A stretch of DNA of 64,000 bases. Source: JAWLFI01 sp964525165. GTDB taxonomy: Bacteria; Bacteroidota; Bacteroidia; Chitinophagales; Saprospiraceae. A program made the position numbers and the translations under genes. The notes under the pieces are model-generated. The model saw nothing but the letters and a program-made list of their open reading frames with translations. It did not search any database and was not told the origin of the DNA. Positions 8,826 to 17,813 of the stretch are shown in pieces (the first letter of the stretch is position 1; each line of letters starts with the position of its first letter). The stretch spans positions 1-64,000 of the forward strand of contig CAZGGG010000002.1 in NCBI GenBank assembly GCA_964525165.1. The letters are read 5' to 3'.

Positions 8826-11800
8826 TTAGAATTTGAAGGTTAGGTTGAAACCAACAGATCTTGTAGAAGGCACTTGTGCATTCTCCAATCCTTGGTCATT
8901 ACCTGCTCCTGTAATAATTTGAGGATCAAGGAACGGTAGATCCGAACTTAAAATCGCTAAGTTTCTTCCATATACAGATACATTGAGTCCTCGTAAGAAA
9001 GAGTCACCCAAGAATCTGCTAGGCAGAGTATAGGACAACCTAACCTCTCTTAACTTAACAAAAGAAGCTTCATATACATTAGGAGCGGCTCTGTTCCAGA
9101 ATGACTGGTAATAGGTCTGAGGATCTATTCTGATATCATTTGGCGTACCATCAGCTTTCACACCCGGTAGCACCATACCATTCGCTCTGGTATCTGATTC
9201 CCCATTGAATTCCACCGTTTCAGGATGCATTCCTGAATACTTAGCCCACTGCAATGAGGTTGAGTGAATCACACCTCCTTCCTGAAAGTCTACTAATGCA
9301 GACAACTGGAAATTTTTATAATTCAAGGTTGTAGATATACCTCCTGTCCAATCAGCGATAGCAGATCCTAAGAATACACGCTCGTCGGTGAACATGTAGT
9401 TACCATTATCATCTACCATGCGATTTCCATTGTCATCGTATACATAATCCTGACCGAACAATGCCATATAACCTCTACCTTCTTGGATTCTCAAGTCAGC
9501 AGCCCAAGTAGCTCCTCTGGCGATACTTTGAACTCCATCTGCCAATGAAACAACCTCATTAAACTGACGGAAAGCATTGACACCTATATCCCAAGAGAAA
9601 TCTTTAGTTTGAATAGCTCTGAAGCTAGCTTGAACTTCATAACCCCAGTTTCTCATCTCACCTGCATTTAGGATCGATGAAGTAAACCCTGTTGCCACAG
9701 AGGTCGGTACGGCAAAAATCTGGTCTGCTGTGGTTCTGTCATAATAAGAAACACCCAAGCTGATTCGGTCATTCAACAATCTTGCATCTAATCCAAATTC
9801 AACCTCAGAAGTCAACTCTGGTCTCAAAGCCGGATTGTTTCTGGAATTCGGTACCCCATAACGAGGTGCTGAATTAAAGTTTGGAGTAAGAGGAGAGTAT
9901 ACATTAGTTAGGCTGTAAGGACTCGCATCATTACCAACCTGAGCATAACTTGCTCTCACTTTCAAGAAGGAAACGATATCATTTCCTTGTAAGAAGGGTA
10001 ATTCAGAAAGTACAAAACTTGTTGAAACAGCAGGATAGAAGTAGCTGTTTTCACCTTCGGGCAATGTAGAAGACCAGTCATTTCTGGCTGAAACATCTAA
10101 ATAAATCCAGTTATCCCATCCAAAAGATACCGATGCGAACAATGAATTGATTCCCCAGTTAAACTCGTAAGTTTCTGCAATAGGAGCTTCTGCTGAGTTG
10201 CTGATGTTATAAAAACCGTCCAGCAAGATTCCTCCGTTCGTTTCTACAGAACTTCTTCTGCTCAATTGACGCATGCGGTTTCCACCGGCCAACGCATTAA
10301 TGGATAGTCTTCCAAAGGTCTTTTCATAATCTAATCTCAACTCCATATTGGTTTCCTGAAATCTTCGCTCTGTTTCTCCATAATAAGAAGTTTCAACAGA
10401 CTGTACCGGAATACCTTCTCTCAAGCTAAACTGATAAAAGTCAGTTCCAATTCTACCATTTAAGGTCAAGCCTTCCAAAAGATCTACTGCAACGTTTGCA
10501 TTTCCAAAGAAGCGATTACGCGTATCTTCTTGCAGATAGTTTTGTCTTACCCAGTATGGATTATCGAAAAAGTTAGGTGTGTGATCATAGAACAATAGAT
10601 TACCATCTCCATCACGCTGAGGACCTCTGGCATTCCATGTCATTTGAGTACCATCAGCTAAAGTAGTATTCTGTAGTCTGTCAAGATCAAGTTGCGTTTG
10701 CCACCATTGCGTAAAAGCTTGCATGGGGTTCGCATTATTATAACCCGTAACATTTCTATTCTCTGCATCAGTTCGTACATAATTACCGGATACCCCTACT
10801 CTGACTTTGTCTGATAGATTGTATTGGCTATTTAAGCTAAATGAGTTTCTTTGAAGCTCACCTTCAGGAATCACTCCCGTCTGATCAAGATTAGTATATC
10901 CTGCTCTAAACGAACCTTTGTCATTTGCACCGGAAAGCGCCACACTGTTCGTCAAGGTTAAGCCTTGCTGAAAAAAGGCAGTATAATCATTCTCAGGAGC
11001 CACCCACGGACGGGTTTCTCTGTACGTTTCAGGATTATTCGGATCCCATGAGTCCCAATGTCTCACGTTCACATTGGGATCGTATTTTGGACCCCACGAT
11101 CCATCCTTGGAATACGTAGGATACAAATAAGTTTCTCCATCTGTATCAATCACTTCATTAAAACCATGGGTGGTAGCCCCATTTATAGCTCCTCCACCAT
11201 ACACTTGCTGATGAGGAATAAAGTTCTGAGCGGTCTCAAAAGATGTGTTCGAATTGATTTCAACTCCTAATCCTTTCTTTCCGGATCCATTCTTTGTGGT
11301 GATTAAGATTACACCATTCGCACCTCTTTGACCGTACAAGGCCGAAGCTGCTGCACCTTTCAAGACGGACACTTTCTCAATACTTTGAGGATCAATATCC
11401 TGAATGGTATTACCGTAATCATAAGCAGTAGCGTCACCAAATCCTCTCATTTGAGAGTTGGATGCAAAGTTGGAGTTATCCATTGGCACTCCGTCTACCA
11501 CAAACAAAGGTTGGTTGTTTCCTAGAAATGAACTCGCTCCTCGAATTAAAATTCGGCTGGAACCTCCAAGTGTAGAAGGCGCACCTCCAATTTGAACCCC
11601 GGCAATCGTACCCGGTAAAGCATTTACGAGATTGGTTTCCTTGGCAGCTGCTACAGCATCTCCATCGAGCTCTTGCACTGCGTAGCCAAGTGATTTCTCT
11701 TCTCTGGCAATTCCCAATGCTGTTACAGTGGCTGCTTCCAAAGTAACCCCTTCAAGAAGTTCAATATTAATAGTATTAGATGCTCCTATCGCCACTTCCT

Positions 11801-12035
11801 TAGTCTCATAACCTGTGTAGCTAATGACTAAAGCGCTCGCATCTTCAGGTACTGATAATTCATAGTACCCTTCAAAATCTGTGATGGTTCCCACACCCGC
11901 ATTGTCTTTGACAAATACACTAGCTCCGATTAAGGGCTGGTTGGAATCATCTGTAACTGTCCCACTGATGGTACGCTGTCCCCACAGGACAGAGCATACC
12001 AATGCAAAGGACAACGTCAGTAGAAGTTTCTTCAT
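8826..12035 (-). CDS. SusC/RagA family TonB-linked outer membrane transporter (operon 2)
   Basis: Outer-membrane transporter of 1069 residues with a signal peptide (ends VLWGQ), a carboxypeptidase-regulatory-like domain (ISGTVTDDSNQPLIGASVFV), a plug domain (PLFVVDGVPMDN, SIEKVSVLKGAAASALYGQR, GVILITTKNG) and a barrel ending in TRSVGFNLTFKF. In place of the VVVGYG linker of the first SusC it has the TVTALGIAREEKSLGYA variant, which marks a different SusC subgroup. The two systems are therefore not a recent tandem duplication. It pairs with the SusD-like_2 lipoprotein 18 nt downstream. Confidence 0.94.
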   Translation of the reverse strand: MKKLLLTLSFALVCSVLWGQRTISGTVTDDSNQPLIGASVFVKDNAGVGTITDFEGYYELSVPEDASALVISYTGYETKEVAIGASNTINIELLEGVTLEAATVTALGIAREEKSLGYAVQELDGDAVAAAKETNLVNALPGTIAGVQIGGAPSTLGGSSRILIRGASSFLGNNQPLFVVDGVPMDNSNFASNSQMRGFGDATAYDYGNTIQDIDPQSIEKVSVLKGAAASALYGQRGANGVILITTKNGSGKKGLGVEINSNTSFETAQNFIPHQQVYGGGAINGATTHGFNEVIDTDGETYLYPTYSKDGSWGPKYDPNVNVRHWDSWDPNNPETYRETRPWVAPENDYTAFFQQGLTLTNSVALSGANDKGSFRAGYTNLDQTGVIPEGELQRNSFSLNSQYNLSDKVRVGVSGNYVRTDAENRNVTGYNNANPMQAFTQWWQTQLDLDRLQNTTLADGTQMTWNARGPQRDGDGNLLFYDHTPNFFDNPYWVRQNYLQEDTRNRFFGNANVAVDLLEGLTLNGRIGTDFYQFSLREGIPVQSVETSYYGETERRFQETNMELRLDYEKTFGRLSINALAGGNRMRQLSRRSSVETNGGILLDGFYNISNSAEAPIAETYEFNWGINSLFASVSFGWDNWIYLDVSARNDWSSTLPEGENSYFYPAVSTSFVLSELPFLQGNDIVSFLKVRASYAQVGNDASPYSLTNVYSPLTPNFNSAPRYGVPNSRNNPALRPELTSEVEFGLDARLLNDRISLGVSYYDRTTADQIFAVPTSVATGFTSSILNAGEMRNWGYEVQASFRAIQTKDFSWDIGVNAFRQFNEVVSLADGVQSIARGATWAADLRIQEGRGYMALFGQDYVYDDNGNRMVDDNGNYMFTDERVFLGSAIADWTGGISTTLNYKNFQLSALVDFQEGGVIHSTSLQWAKYSGMHPETVEFNGESDTRANGMVLPGVKADGTPNDIRIDPQTYYQSFWNRAAPNVYEASFVKLREVRLSYTLPSRFLGDSFLRGLNVSVYGRNLAILSSDLPFLDPQIITGAGNDQGLENAQVPSTRSVGFNLTFKF

Positions 12036-12171
12036 AATGGTTGATTTGGTTAACTAAACGTTTCTTCCTTGTTGCCAAATTAACAATTATTTAACTTCTC
12101 AACCAAAACAAACTTGCTGTTTGTCGAAAAAAATGACATTTCCTTCGGCTGTTATGGTGGATTGGCCGATA

Positions 12172-12891
12172 TTATTCCGCCAGCTGCAACAAATACATCT
12201 TCATCACATTTTCAAGCCCAAAGTAAAGAGCATCAACCGTTAAGGCATGACCGATAGAAACTTCGTGAAGAGGTTGCACAGCCCTCTTATAGGACTGAAG
12301 ATTATCTAGATTTAAATCATGACCTGCATTGACACCTAAACCTAATCCATGCGCCAGTGCAGCAGCTTTTGAATGCTTTTCTAAAATATCTTGATGATTC
12401 TTTCTTGCAAAAGCATGAGCATAGGGGCCGGTATATAATTCTATTCGATCCGTGCCGGTATCCGCCGCTGCTCTTATTTTATCTGGATCCGGATCAATAA
12501 AGATGGAAACCCTGATCCCTTTTGCCTTGAGCGCACCTATTACTTCCTTTAAGAAAGATTGATGCTGAATTGTATCCCATCCGCTATCCGATGTCAACGC
12601 TCCGGGAGCATCCGGAACCAAAGTCACTTGGTCAGGCTGAGCAGATAAAACTAAGTCCAAAAATTCATCAGTTGGGTTTCCTTCTACATTCAGCTCGGTG
12701 CTCACCACTTCTTTTAAGGCCGGAATATCTGCTTTACGTATATGTCGTTCATCTGGCCTAGGATGAACCGTAATTCCCTGGGCACCGAAAGATTCGCAAT
12801 CTTTTGCAACTTCCAGAAGATTCGGAAAATTGGCTCCTCTTGCATTTCGGATTAATGCAATCTTATTCAAATTGACACTGAGTCGGGTCAT
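12172..12891 (-). CDS. pdxJ: Pyridoxine 5'-phosphate synthase
   Basis: PdxJ of 239 residues, the last enzyme of DXP-dependent vitamin B6 synthesis. It condenses 3-amino-2-oxopropyl phosphate with deoxyxylulose phosphate. TIM-barrel landmarks are MTRLSVNLNKIALIRNARG at the N terminus, GITVHPRPDERHI, NVEGNPTDEF, a central TLVPD strand, and GLGVNAGHDLNLDNL near the end. The length is typical. It is divergent from the CPBP gene; a TATCTTTG element at 12915-12922 probably serves as its -7 box. Confidence 0.96.
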   Translation of the reverse strand: MTRLSVNLNKIALIRNARGANFPNLLEVAKDCESFGAQGITVHPRPDERHIRKADIPALKEVVSTELNVEGNPTDEFLDLVLSAQPDQVTLVPDAPGALTSDSGWDTIQHQSFLKEVIGALKAKGIRVSIFIDPDPDKIRAAADTGTDRIELYTGPYAHAFARKNHQDILEKHSKAAALAHGLGLGVNAGHDLNLDNLQSYKRAVQPLHEVSIGHALTVDALYFGLENVMKMYLLQLAE

Positions 12892-12914
12892 ATCTTTACA
12901 TTTATAGTTGTATT

Positions 12915-12922
12915 CAAAGATA
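12915..12922 (-). promoter_or_regulatory. Probable -7 box of pdxJ
   Basis: TATCTTTG on the minus strand fits TAnnTTTG and lies 24 nt before the pdxJ start. No clear -33 box is seen. Confidence 0.45.
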
Positions 12923-12926
12923 ACGA

Positions 12927-13781
12927 ATGGAAGAACGTCCTGCCTTGTATAACTTACTGCTCTTGGCTGCCTTACTTTTCGGCAGCGTATTGGCAGGCTC
13001 TGTGGTCTCAGCAGCCTATTTGTTATGGCTGGGCGTAGAAGGCACTTTCGACCCTCAAAACATGCACGAATACATGAATCTGTCTCAAATCAGAACTGTG
13101 TTGGGCATCAATCAGTTTTTCTCTTTTTTACTACCAGGCCTGATTTTTATCAGGCTCAATAGGACATTTACCATCCCTTCCGGTTCCATCCATCAACAAT
13201 GGATTCCCTTTCTACTCATAGGACTTTATTTCATTTCCTTACCCTTGTTTCAGTGGGTATATGTATGGAATATGTCCTTGGCACCTCCTTCCTGGTGGCC
13301 CTTTTCAACGGAGGCGGTTCCTGCTTTCCTGATGCATCTGGTACAGGATGCTTCCGCAAAAGGGTTGATAGGCAACTTACTGGTCATTGCTGCTCTTCCT
13401 GCAATCGGTGAAGAGCTCATTTTTAGGAGAATTGGGATTCCTATCCTTGAAAAAATTCTGCATCACCGCCATCTGGCGGTCTTAGTCAGCGCGCTCATTT
13501 TTGCATTTCTTCATTTTGACTTTGAAGGTTTATTGGCGAGAACACTATTAGGTTTAGTTCTGGGGTATGCATGGTTGTATTCCAAAAAGATATGGGTGCC
13601 CATTGTAATTCATTTTATTCATAATGGCGGACAGGTACTTCTTGCTTTTTTATATCCGGAAACGGTGGAATTGGATCCTGCGATGGAGCAAGCCCCTTCA
13701 ATTTACTTAGCAATTGCCTCTGCAATCGCACTGTTCCTTGTATATTGGCAGTTAGCAAAATATCAAAGGGTTGAAGATTAA
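12927..13781 (+). CDS. CPBP family intramembrane metalloprotease (CAAX-like)
   Basis: Integral membrane protein of 284 residues with about eight hydrophobic segments. The CPBP/CAAX (ABI) signature is present: the Glu-Glu motif with Arg (IGEELIFRRIG), the second motif HFDFEGLLARTLLGLVLG and the third motif IVIHFIHNGG. These residues form the glutamyl/His metal site of this protease family. The substrate is unknown. Its end overlaps the start of cdsA by 11 nt, so the two are probably translated together, and psd follows. Confidence 0.88.
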   Translation: MEERPALYNLLLLAALLFGSVLAGSVVSAAYLLWLGVEGTFDPQNMHEYMNLSQIRTVLGINQFFSFLLPGLIFIRLNRTFTIPSGSIHQQWIPFLLIGLYFISLPLFQWVYVWNMSLAPPSWWPFSTEAVPAFLMHLVQDASAKGLIGNLLVIAALPAIGEELIFRRIGIPILEKILHHRHLAVLVSALIFAFLHFDFEGLLARTLLGLVLGYAWLYSKKIWVPIVIHFIHNGGQVLLAFLYPETVELDPAMEQAPSIYLAIASAIALFLVYWQLAKYQRVED

Positions 13782-14601
13782 TGGTCCATTAAAAGAAAGA
13801 ATCATAGGTGCTGTTTTATATGGCGCTTTTATTTTCATTTCGTTTGGATGGAATCGGTTTTCTTTTTTGGCAGGTGTATTTGTTTTAATGATCTTATCGA
13901 TTTATGAGGCCATTCAAATCGATGCAAAATTAAAGTCAAGAACGCGCGCTGATCGCAGAGGCTTGACCTACGCAACCACCATGCTTTGCGCGGGATTCAT
14001 GCTGGGAGGAAGTCTTTCGCTTAGTTTTCAAAATATACTCACCTCACTCATCGTCGTCGGAATATTGCACCATCTATACTTATTCTATGGGTATGCAGAC
14101 AATCGCCTCGCCCATTATCGCAAACTACCGGCCTGGTTGTGGGTTGCAGCCTATGTGGGGCTTTCTATCGGAGCACTCTACACCTATTCGATTATTTTAT
14201 TTGAATACGACATCACAAAGGTATTCCATATACTATTGTGTGTCTGGGTAACGGATATAGCTGCCTATTTTACAGGTTCTCGATGGGGCAAGCATAAATT
14301 CGCCCCCTCTGTATCTCCAAAGAAAACCTGGGAAGGTGTCATTGGCGGGATGGGAATGGCACTCATTTTTTCTTATGCGTATGGATATTTCACGGGCATG
14401 GAGTTGAGAGATACCTTAATCATTGGTTTCATCATTTCTATCACCACTGTTTTGGGTGATCTTTCAGAGTCCGGATTAAAGAGGGTTTCAGGAATAAAGG
14501 ATTCCGGCAAGTTGATTCCGGGTCACGGAGGCATATTAGATCGGATTGATGGTTATCTTTACGTGCAACCTTTTATTGCACTTTATTACATGATTTCATA
14601 A
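13771..14601 (+). CDS. cdsA: Phosphatidate cytidylyltransferase (CDP-diglyceride synthase)
   Basis: Membrane enzyme that makes CDP-diacylglycerol from phosphatidic acid and CTP, the branch point of phospholipid synthesis. It has 276 residues and about seven or eight transmembrane segments. The C-terminal CDS signature GLKRVSGIKDSGKLIPGHGG, followed by ILDRIDG, is complete. The TTG at 13771 is the only plausible start after an in-frame stop at 13753. The gene overlaps the upstream CPBP gene and is 9 nt before psd, giving a lipid-synthesis operon. Confidence 0.93.
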   Translation: MKINGPLKERIIGAVLYGAFIFISFGWNRFSFLAGVFVLMILSIYEAIQIDAKLKSRTRADRRGLTYATTMLCAGFMLGGSLSLSFQNILTSLIVVGILHHLYLFYGYADNRLAHYRKLPAWLWVAAYVGLSIGALYTYSIILFEYDITKVFHILLCVWVTDIAAYFTGSRWGKHKFAPSVSPKKTWEGVIGGMGMALIFSYAYGYFTGMELRDTLIIGFIISITTVLGDLSESGLKRVSGIKDSGKLIPGHGGILDRIDGYLYVQPFIALYYMIS

Positions 14602-14610
14602 AACGCCCAT

Positions 14611-15264
14611 ATGATCCATAAAGAAGGAAAGAAAATAGTTGCTTATAGCTTAGCATTCTGCATCGTAGTATCTGGTTTGCTATTTCGGATGGCTCCTACC
14701 ATCAGCTACTTTGTTATTCCGACCATTTGGATCCTATTCTTCTTTATTGCCTATTTTTTCAGGAACCCTGAACGGAGCACACCCAAGGTCTCAAAAGGAA
14801 CGATTTTAGCTCCTGCGGATGGCAAAGTAGTCAATATTGAAGAAGTGTACGAAAATGAATATTTACAACAAGAATGTAAGTTGATTTCTATTTTTATGTC
14901 TCCTATGAATGTCCATATAAATTGGAATCCGGTTGATGGGCAACTAGTCTATTACAAATATCATAGCGGTAAGTATCTCGTCGCCTGGCATCCGAAATCC
15001 AGTACGGACAATGAACGAACCACATCGGTTATTGAAACAGAGAATGGCCAGAAAGTACTGGTTCGTCAGATTGCAGGGGCTATGGCCAGAAGGATTATCA
15101 ATTACCACGAAGTGGATCAAAAAGTACAAAAGGGAACTGAGTTTGGATTTATACGATTTGGATCAAGGGTAGATATTTATTTACCGCTTTCGGCAAAAAT
15201 AAACTGCCATTTAGATCAAAAAGTACAAGGAAAACTAAGCTCTATCGCTGAACTATCAATTTGA
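14611..15264 (+). CDS. psd: Phosphatidylserine decarboxylase family protein
   Basis: Short PSD (217 residues) that converts phosphatidylserine to phosphatidylethanolamine. Two N-terminal membrane segments are followed by FFRNPER, the conserved ILAPADGKVV and the NVHINWNPVDG region. The self-cleavage site that makes the pyruvoyl group is the GS of FGFIRFGSRVDIYLP. The family uses GS in place of the LGST seen in the larger Psd. Coming straight after cdsA, it supports a CDP-DAG to PE pathway; the phosphatidylserine synthase is not in the window. The 3' end overlaps the convergent lysS by 9 nt. Confidence 0.93.
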   Translation: MIHKEGKKIVAYSLAFCIVVSGLLFRMAPTISYFVIPTIWILFFFIAYFFRNPERSTPKVSKGTILAPADGKVVNIEEVYENEYLQQECKLISIFMSPMNVHINWNPVDGQLVYYKYHSGKYLVAWHPKSSTDNERTTSVIETENGQKVLVRQIAGAMARRIINYHEVDQKVQKGTEFGFIRFGSRVDIYLPLSAKINCHLDQKVQGKLSSIAELSI

Positions 15265-16812
15265 TGATTCATCTTCTTGAGACTCCTCTCCTTCCTTCTC
15301 TTTTGATTTTTGAGGTCTCATTTGAGGAAAAAAGAGTACCTCTTGTATAGAATGATTATCGGTTAGCAACATTGCCAATCGATCAATCCCTATTCCCAAT
15401 CCACTAGTCGGAGGCATTCCATACTCTAAAGCCTTCATAAAATCCTCATCTAACACCATGGCCTCATCATCTCCCGCTTCAGCTAATTCTAGTTGGTGTT
15501 CAAACCTTTCTCTTTGGTCAATCGGATCATTGAGCTCTGTGTAAGCATTGGCGATCTCTTTTCCATTAATAAAAAGCTCAAAACGTTCCACCAAACCTTC
15601 CTCAGAACGATGTTTCTTAGCCAGAGGAGTCATTTCGATAGGATAATCTGTGATATAAGTCGGTTGAATCAGCGAAGCTTCAACTTTCTCTCCGAATATC
15701 TCATCAATAAGTTTTCCTTTTAACATGGAATCATCAATTTCAATTCCTTCTGACTTACAGATGGCTTTCAGTTCTTCTGTATCTTTTCCTTGAATATCAA
15801 TTCCTGAATATTCCAAGATGGCGTCTCTCATGCTCAAACGACGATAAGGGCCCTTGAATTCTATTTCCTGGTCTTTTACAGTGACCTTAGTAGAACCTGT
15901 AACTTTAAGCACGATTTCTTCCAGCATTTCTTCTACCATTTCCATCATCCAATTGTAGTCTTTGTAGGCTACATAGATTTCCATGGAAGTAAATTCAGGG
16001 TTATGGGTTCTGTCCATCCCTTCATTACGAAACATTTTACCAATTTCATATACACCATCAAATCCACCTACAATTAACCTTTTCAGATACAGCTCATTGG
16101 CAATCCGCATATATAGCGGCATATCTAAAGTATTATGGTGTGTGCGGAAAGGTCTGGCAGCAGCGCCTCCATGAATGGGCTGGAGAATCGGTGTCTCAAC
16201 CTCAAGCCATCCTTGACGATCAAAATAAGATCGCATAGCTTGAATCATCTTACTCCTTCTGGTAAATATATTTCTGTGTTGTGGATTGACAATCAAATCC
16301 ACATACCGCATTCGATATCGCTGCTCCGGATCGGTAAAAGAATCATACTCTTTGCCATCCGCATCTTTTTTTACAACCGGAAGAGGGCGGAGAGATTTTG
16401 CCAAAACAGTTAAAGACTGAACGTGCACAGTGGTTTCTCCCATGCGTGTCTTAAAGACAAAGCCTTCAACCCCTATAAAATCACCTATATCCAAAAGCTT
16501 TTTAAACACCTTATTATATAGGTCCTTATTATCTTCCGGACAGATATCATCTCTGGAAACATATATCTGAATTCTTCCACTACTATCTTGCAACTCAGCA
16601 AAAGAGGCTTTTCCCATCACTCTGCGAGACATCAGGCGACCTGCCAATTTTACCTCCTGGAATGACTCAGCATGCTCTTCTGTAAATTCTTCCTGTATGA
16701 CAGAAGCGCTCGTATTCACCGGAAAAGCTTCATGCGGATAAGGGTCAATTCCTAAAGCCCGTATTTCTTCCAATGCTTGCCGTCTTACGATTTCCTGTTC
16801 TGATAATGCCAT
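15256..16812 (-). CDS. lysS: Lysyl-tRNA synthetase, class II
   Basis: Class II LysRS of 518 residues. The N-terminal OB-fold anticodon-binding domain (VKLAGRLMSRRVMGKASFAELQD) precedes the catalytic core with motif 2 (YEIGKMFRNEGMDRTHNPEF) and motif 3 (GLGIGIDRLAMLLT). A Glu-rich C-terminal tail (KSKEKEGEESQEDES) is a lineage extension. The promoter is a TACATTTG box about 30 nt upstream. The gene converges on psd with a 9-nt overlap of the coding ends. Confidence 0.97.
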   Translation of the reverse strand: MALSEQEIVRRQALEEIRALGIDPYPHEAFPVNTSASVIQEEFTEEHAESFQEVKLAGRLMSRRVMGKASFAELQDSSGRIQIYVSRDDICPEDNKDLYNKVFKKLLDIGDFIGVEGFVFKTRMGETTVHVQSLTVLAKSLRPLPVVKKDADGKEYDSFTDPEQRYRMRYVDLIVNPQHRNIFTRRSKMIQAMRSYFDRQGWLEVETPILQPIHGGAAARPFRTHHNTLDMPLYMRIANELYLKRLIVGGFDGVYEIGKMFRNEGMDRTHNPEFTSMEIYVAYKDYNWMMEMVEEMLEEIVLKVTGSTKVTVKDQEIEFKGPYRRLSMRDAILEYSGIDIQGKDTEELKAICKSEGIEIDDSMLKGKLIDEIFGEKVEASLIQPTYITDYPIEMTPLAKKHRSEEGLVERFELFINGKEIANAYTELNDPIDQRERFEHQLELAEAGDDEAMVLDEDFMKALEYGMPPTSGLGIGIDRLAMLLTDNHSIQEVLFFPQMRPQKSKEKEGEESQEDESSN

Positions 16813-16841
16813 GTATATTCGATTTGCTGAAATAGTGAATG

Positions 16842-16849
16842 CAAATGTA
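16842..16849 (-). promoter_or_regulatory. Probable -7 box of lysS
   Basis: TACATTTG on the minus strand fits TAnnTTTG, about 30 nt upstream of the lysS ATG. The -33 element is not clear. Confidence 0.45.
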
Positions 16850-17002
16850 GGACTATTCCTTTAGATGCATGAAGACCTTGCTGCAGATTATTAAGCATAC
16901 AAAAGCAGCATGCTCAGTGCTTTGATTGTCTTAAACATGTACTAAAAGAAAAATGATAATTCTTGTTTAATGTCTTGTCCTTTTTTTCGATAATCATTTC
17001 AG

Positions 17003-17010
17003 TACTTTTG
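17003..17010 (+). promoter_or_regulatory. Probable -7 box of the giant T9SS protein gene
   Basis: TACTTTTG fits TAnnTTTG, 20 nt before the ATG at 17031. A TTG at 16975-16977 is 25 nt upstream, slightly longer than the usual spacer. The rest of the 218-nt divergent region shows nothing more. Confidence 0.5.
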
Positions 17011-17030
17011 CAGAGATTAGAATTCCAATC

Positions 17031-17813
17031 ATGATTGCAAGGAGCACCCTATCTACCAAAGAATTATTTTTATTGCTCTTCCTCACAATGGCGGCGACCT
17101 CCCTCATTTCGGGTCAGGTTGTCATTTTTGATGAAGACTTCAATAGTTACCCGGACGGCACCACAATGGGAACAGATTGGGACGCCAGTATATTTGGTAA
17201 TTGTGATGGAGACATTAATAATGGAACAGATTTTTTCTGGGGGGTTTTTGGCGGTGCCTTCACGATTAGCGATGCAGATGGATTAAACTGTTGTGATATC
17301 AATGGAAACGCAGGAGGTGTTTTCGGAGATAATGGAAGCACTTTAGAAATCGGTCCTATCGATATCTCTCCCTATAGCAGCTTTTCAATTGATTTTGAAT
17401 TCAATACTTCCGGGGACTTTGAATGCAGTTACACAGACTTCCCTCCATTTGAGGCCTGCCCCGAAGAAGATGCAGTCCCCTTTTGTCAGGGTGGACATGA
17501 TCAGGCGATATTCTCTTACTCTATAGATGGTGGACCGGATATCGTATTTGGTTATTGGTGTGGCGATATGTTTTGCTATGGAGAGCCCTTTTTGTGTGGC
17601 AATGTGACAGGCTCAGATTTAACTATAAAGGTCACTGCAGGAACACAAAGTGATTCTGAAGAATATACCATTGACAATATAGAGGTAACAGGCTACAGCA
17701 ACCCTCTTGTCACGCCCACTGCCAACTCTGAATTAGATACGGCTATCGTATGGAACTCAAAATGTAGATATTCCCTCTGTCCAATCCGGAGACCAGGGAT
17801 GGTGGACAATTGA
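17031..17813 (+). CDS. Giant T9SS cell-surface protein, N-terminal part (frameshifted)
   Basis: N-terminal fragment of a large secreted protein. A signal peptide (LLLFLTMAATSLISGQ) is followed by a beta-rich domain that starts VVIFDEDFNSYPDGTTMGTD and contains many Asp, Gly and Cys residues; this is a lectin- or MAM-like beta-sandwich in appearance. The frame is lost at the A-run 17759-17762. Reading one A fewer continues without a stop into the large downstream frame (VWNS then NVDIPSVQSGDQGWW), giving one protein of about 1,662 residues. The last 18 codons of this frame are therefore not real protein. The cause is a sequencing or assembly error, a true mutation or, less likely, slippage. 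Confidence 0.8.
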   Translation: MIARSTLSTKELFLLLFLTMAATSLISGQVVIFDEDFNSYPDGTTMGTDWDASIFGNCDGDINNGTDFFWGVFGGAFTISDADGLNCCDINGNAGGVFGDNGSTLEIGPIDISPYSSFSIDFEFNTSGDFECSYTDFPPFEACPEEDAVPFCQGGHDQAIFSYSIDGGPDIVFGYWCGDMFCYGEPFLCGNVTGSDLTIKVTAGTQSDSEEYTIDNIEVTGYSNPLVTPTANSELDTAIVWNSKCRYSLCPIRRPGMVDN

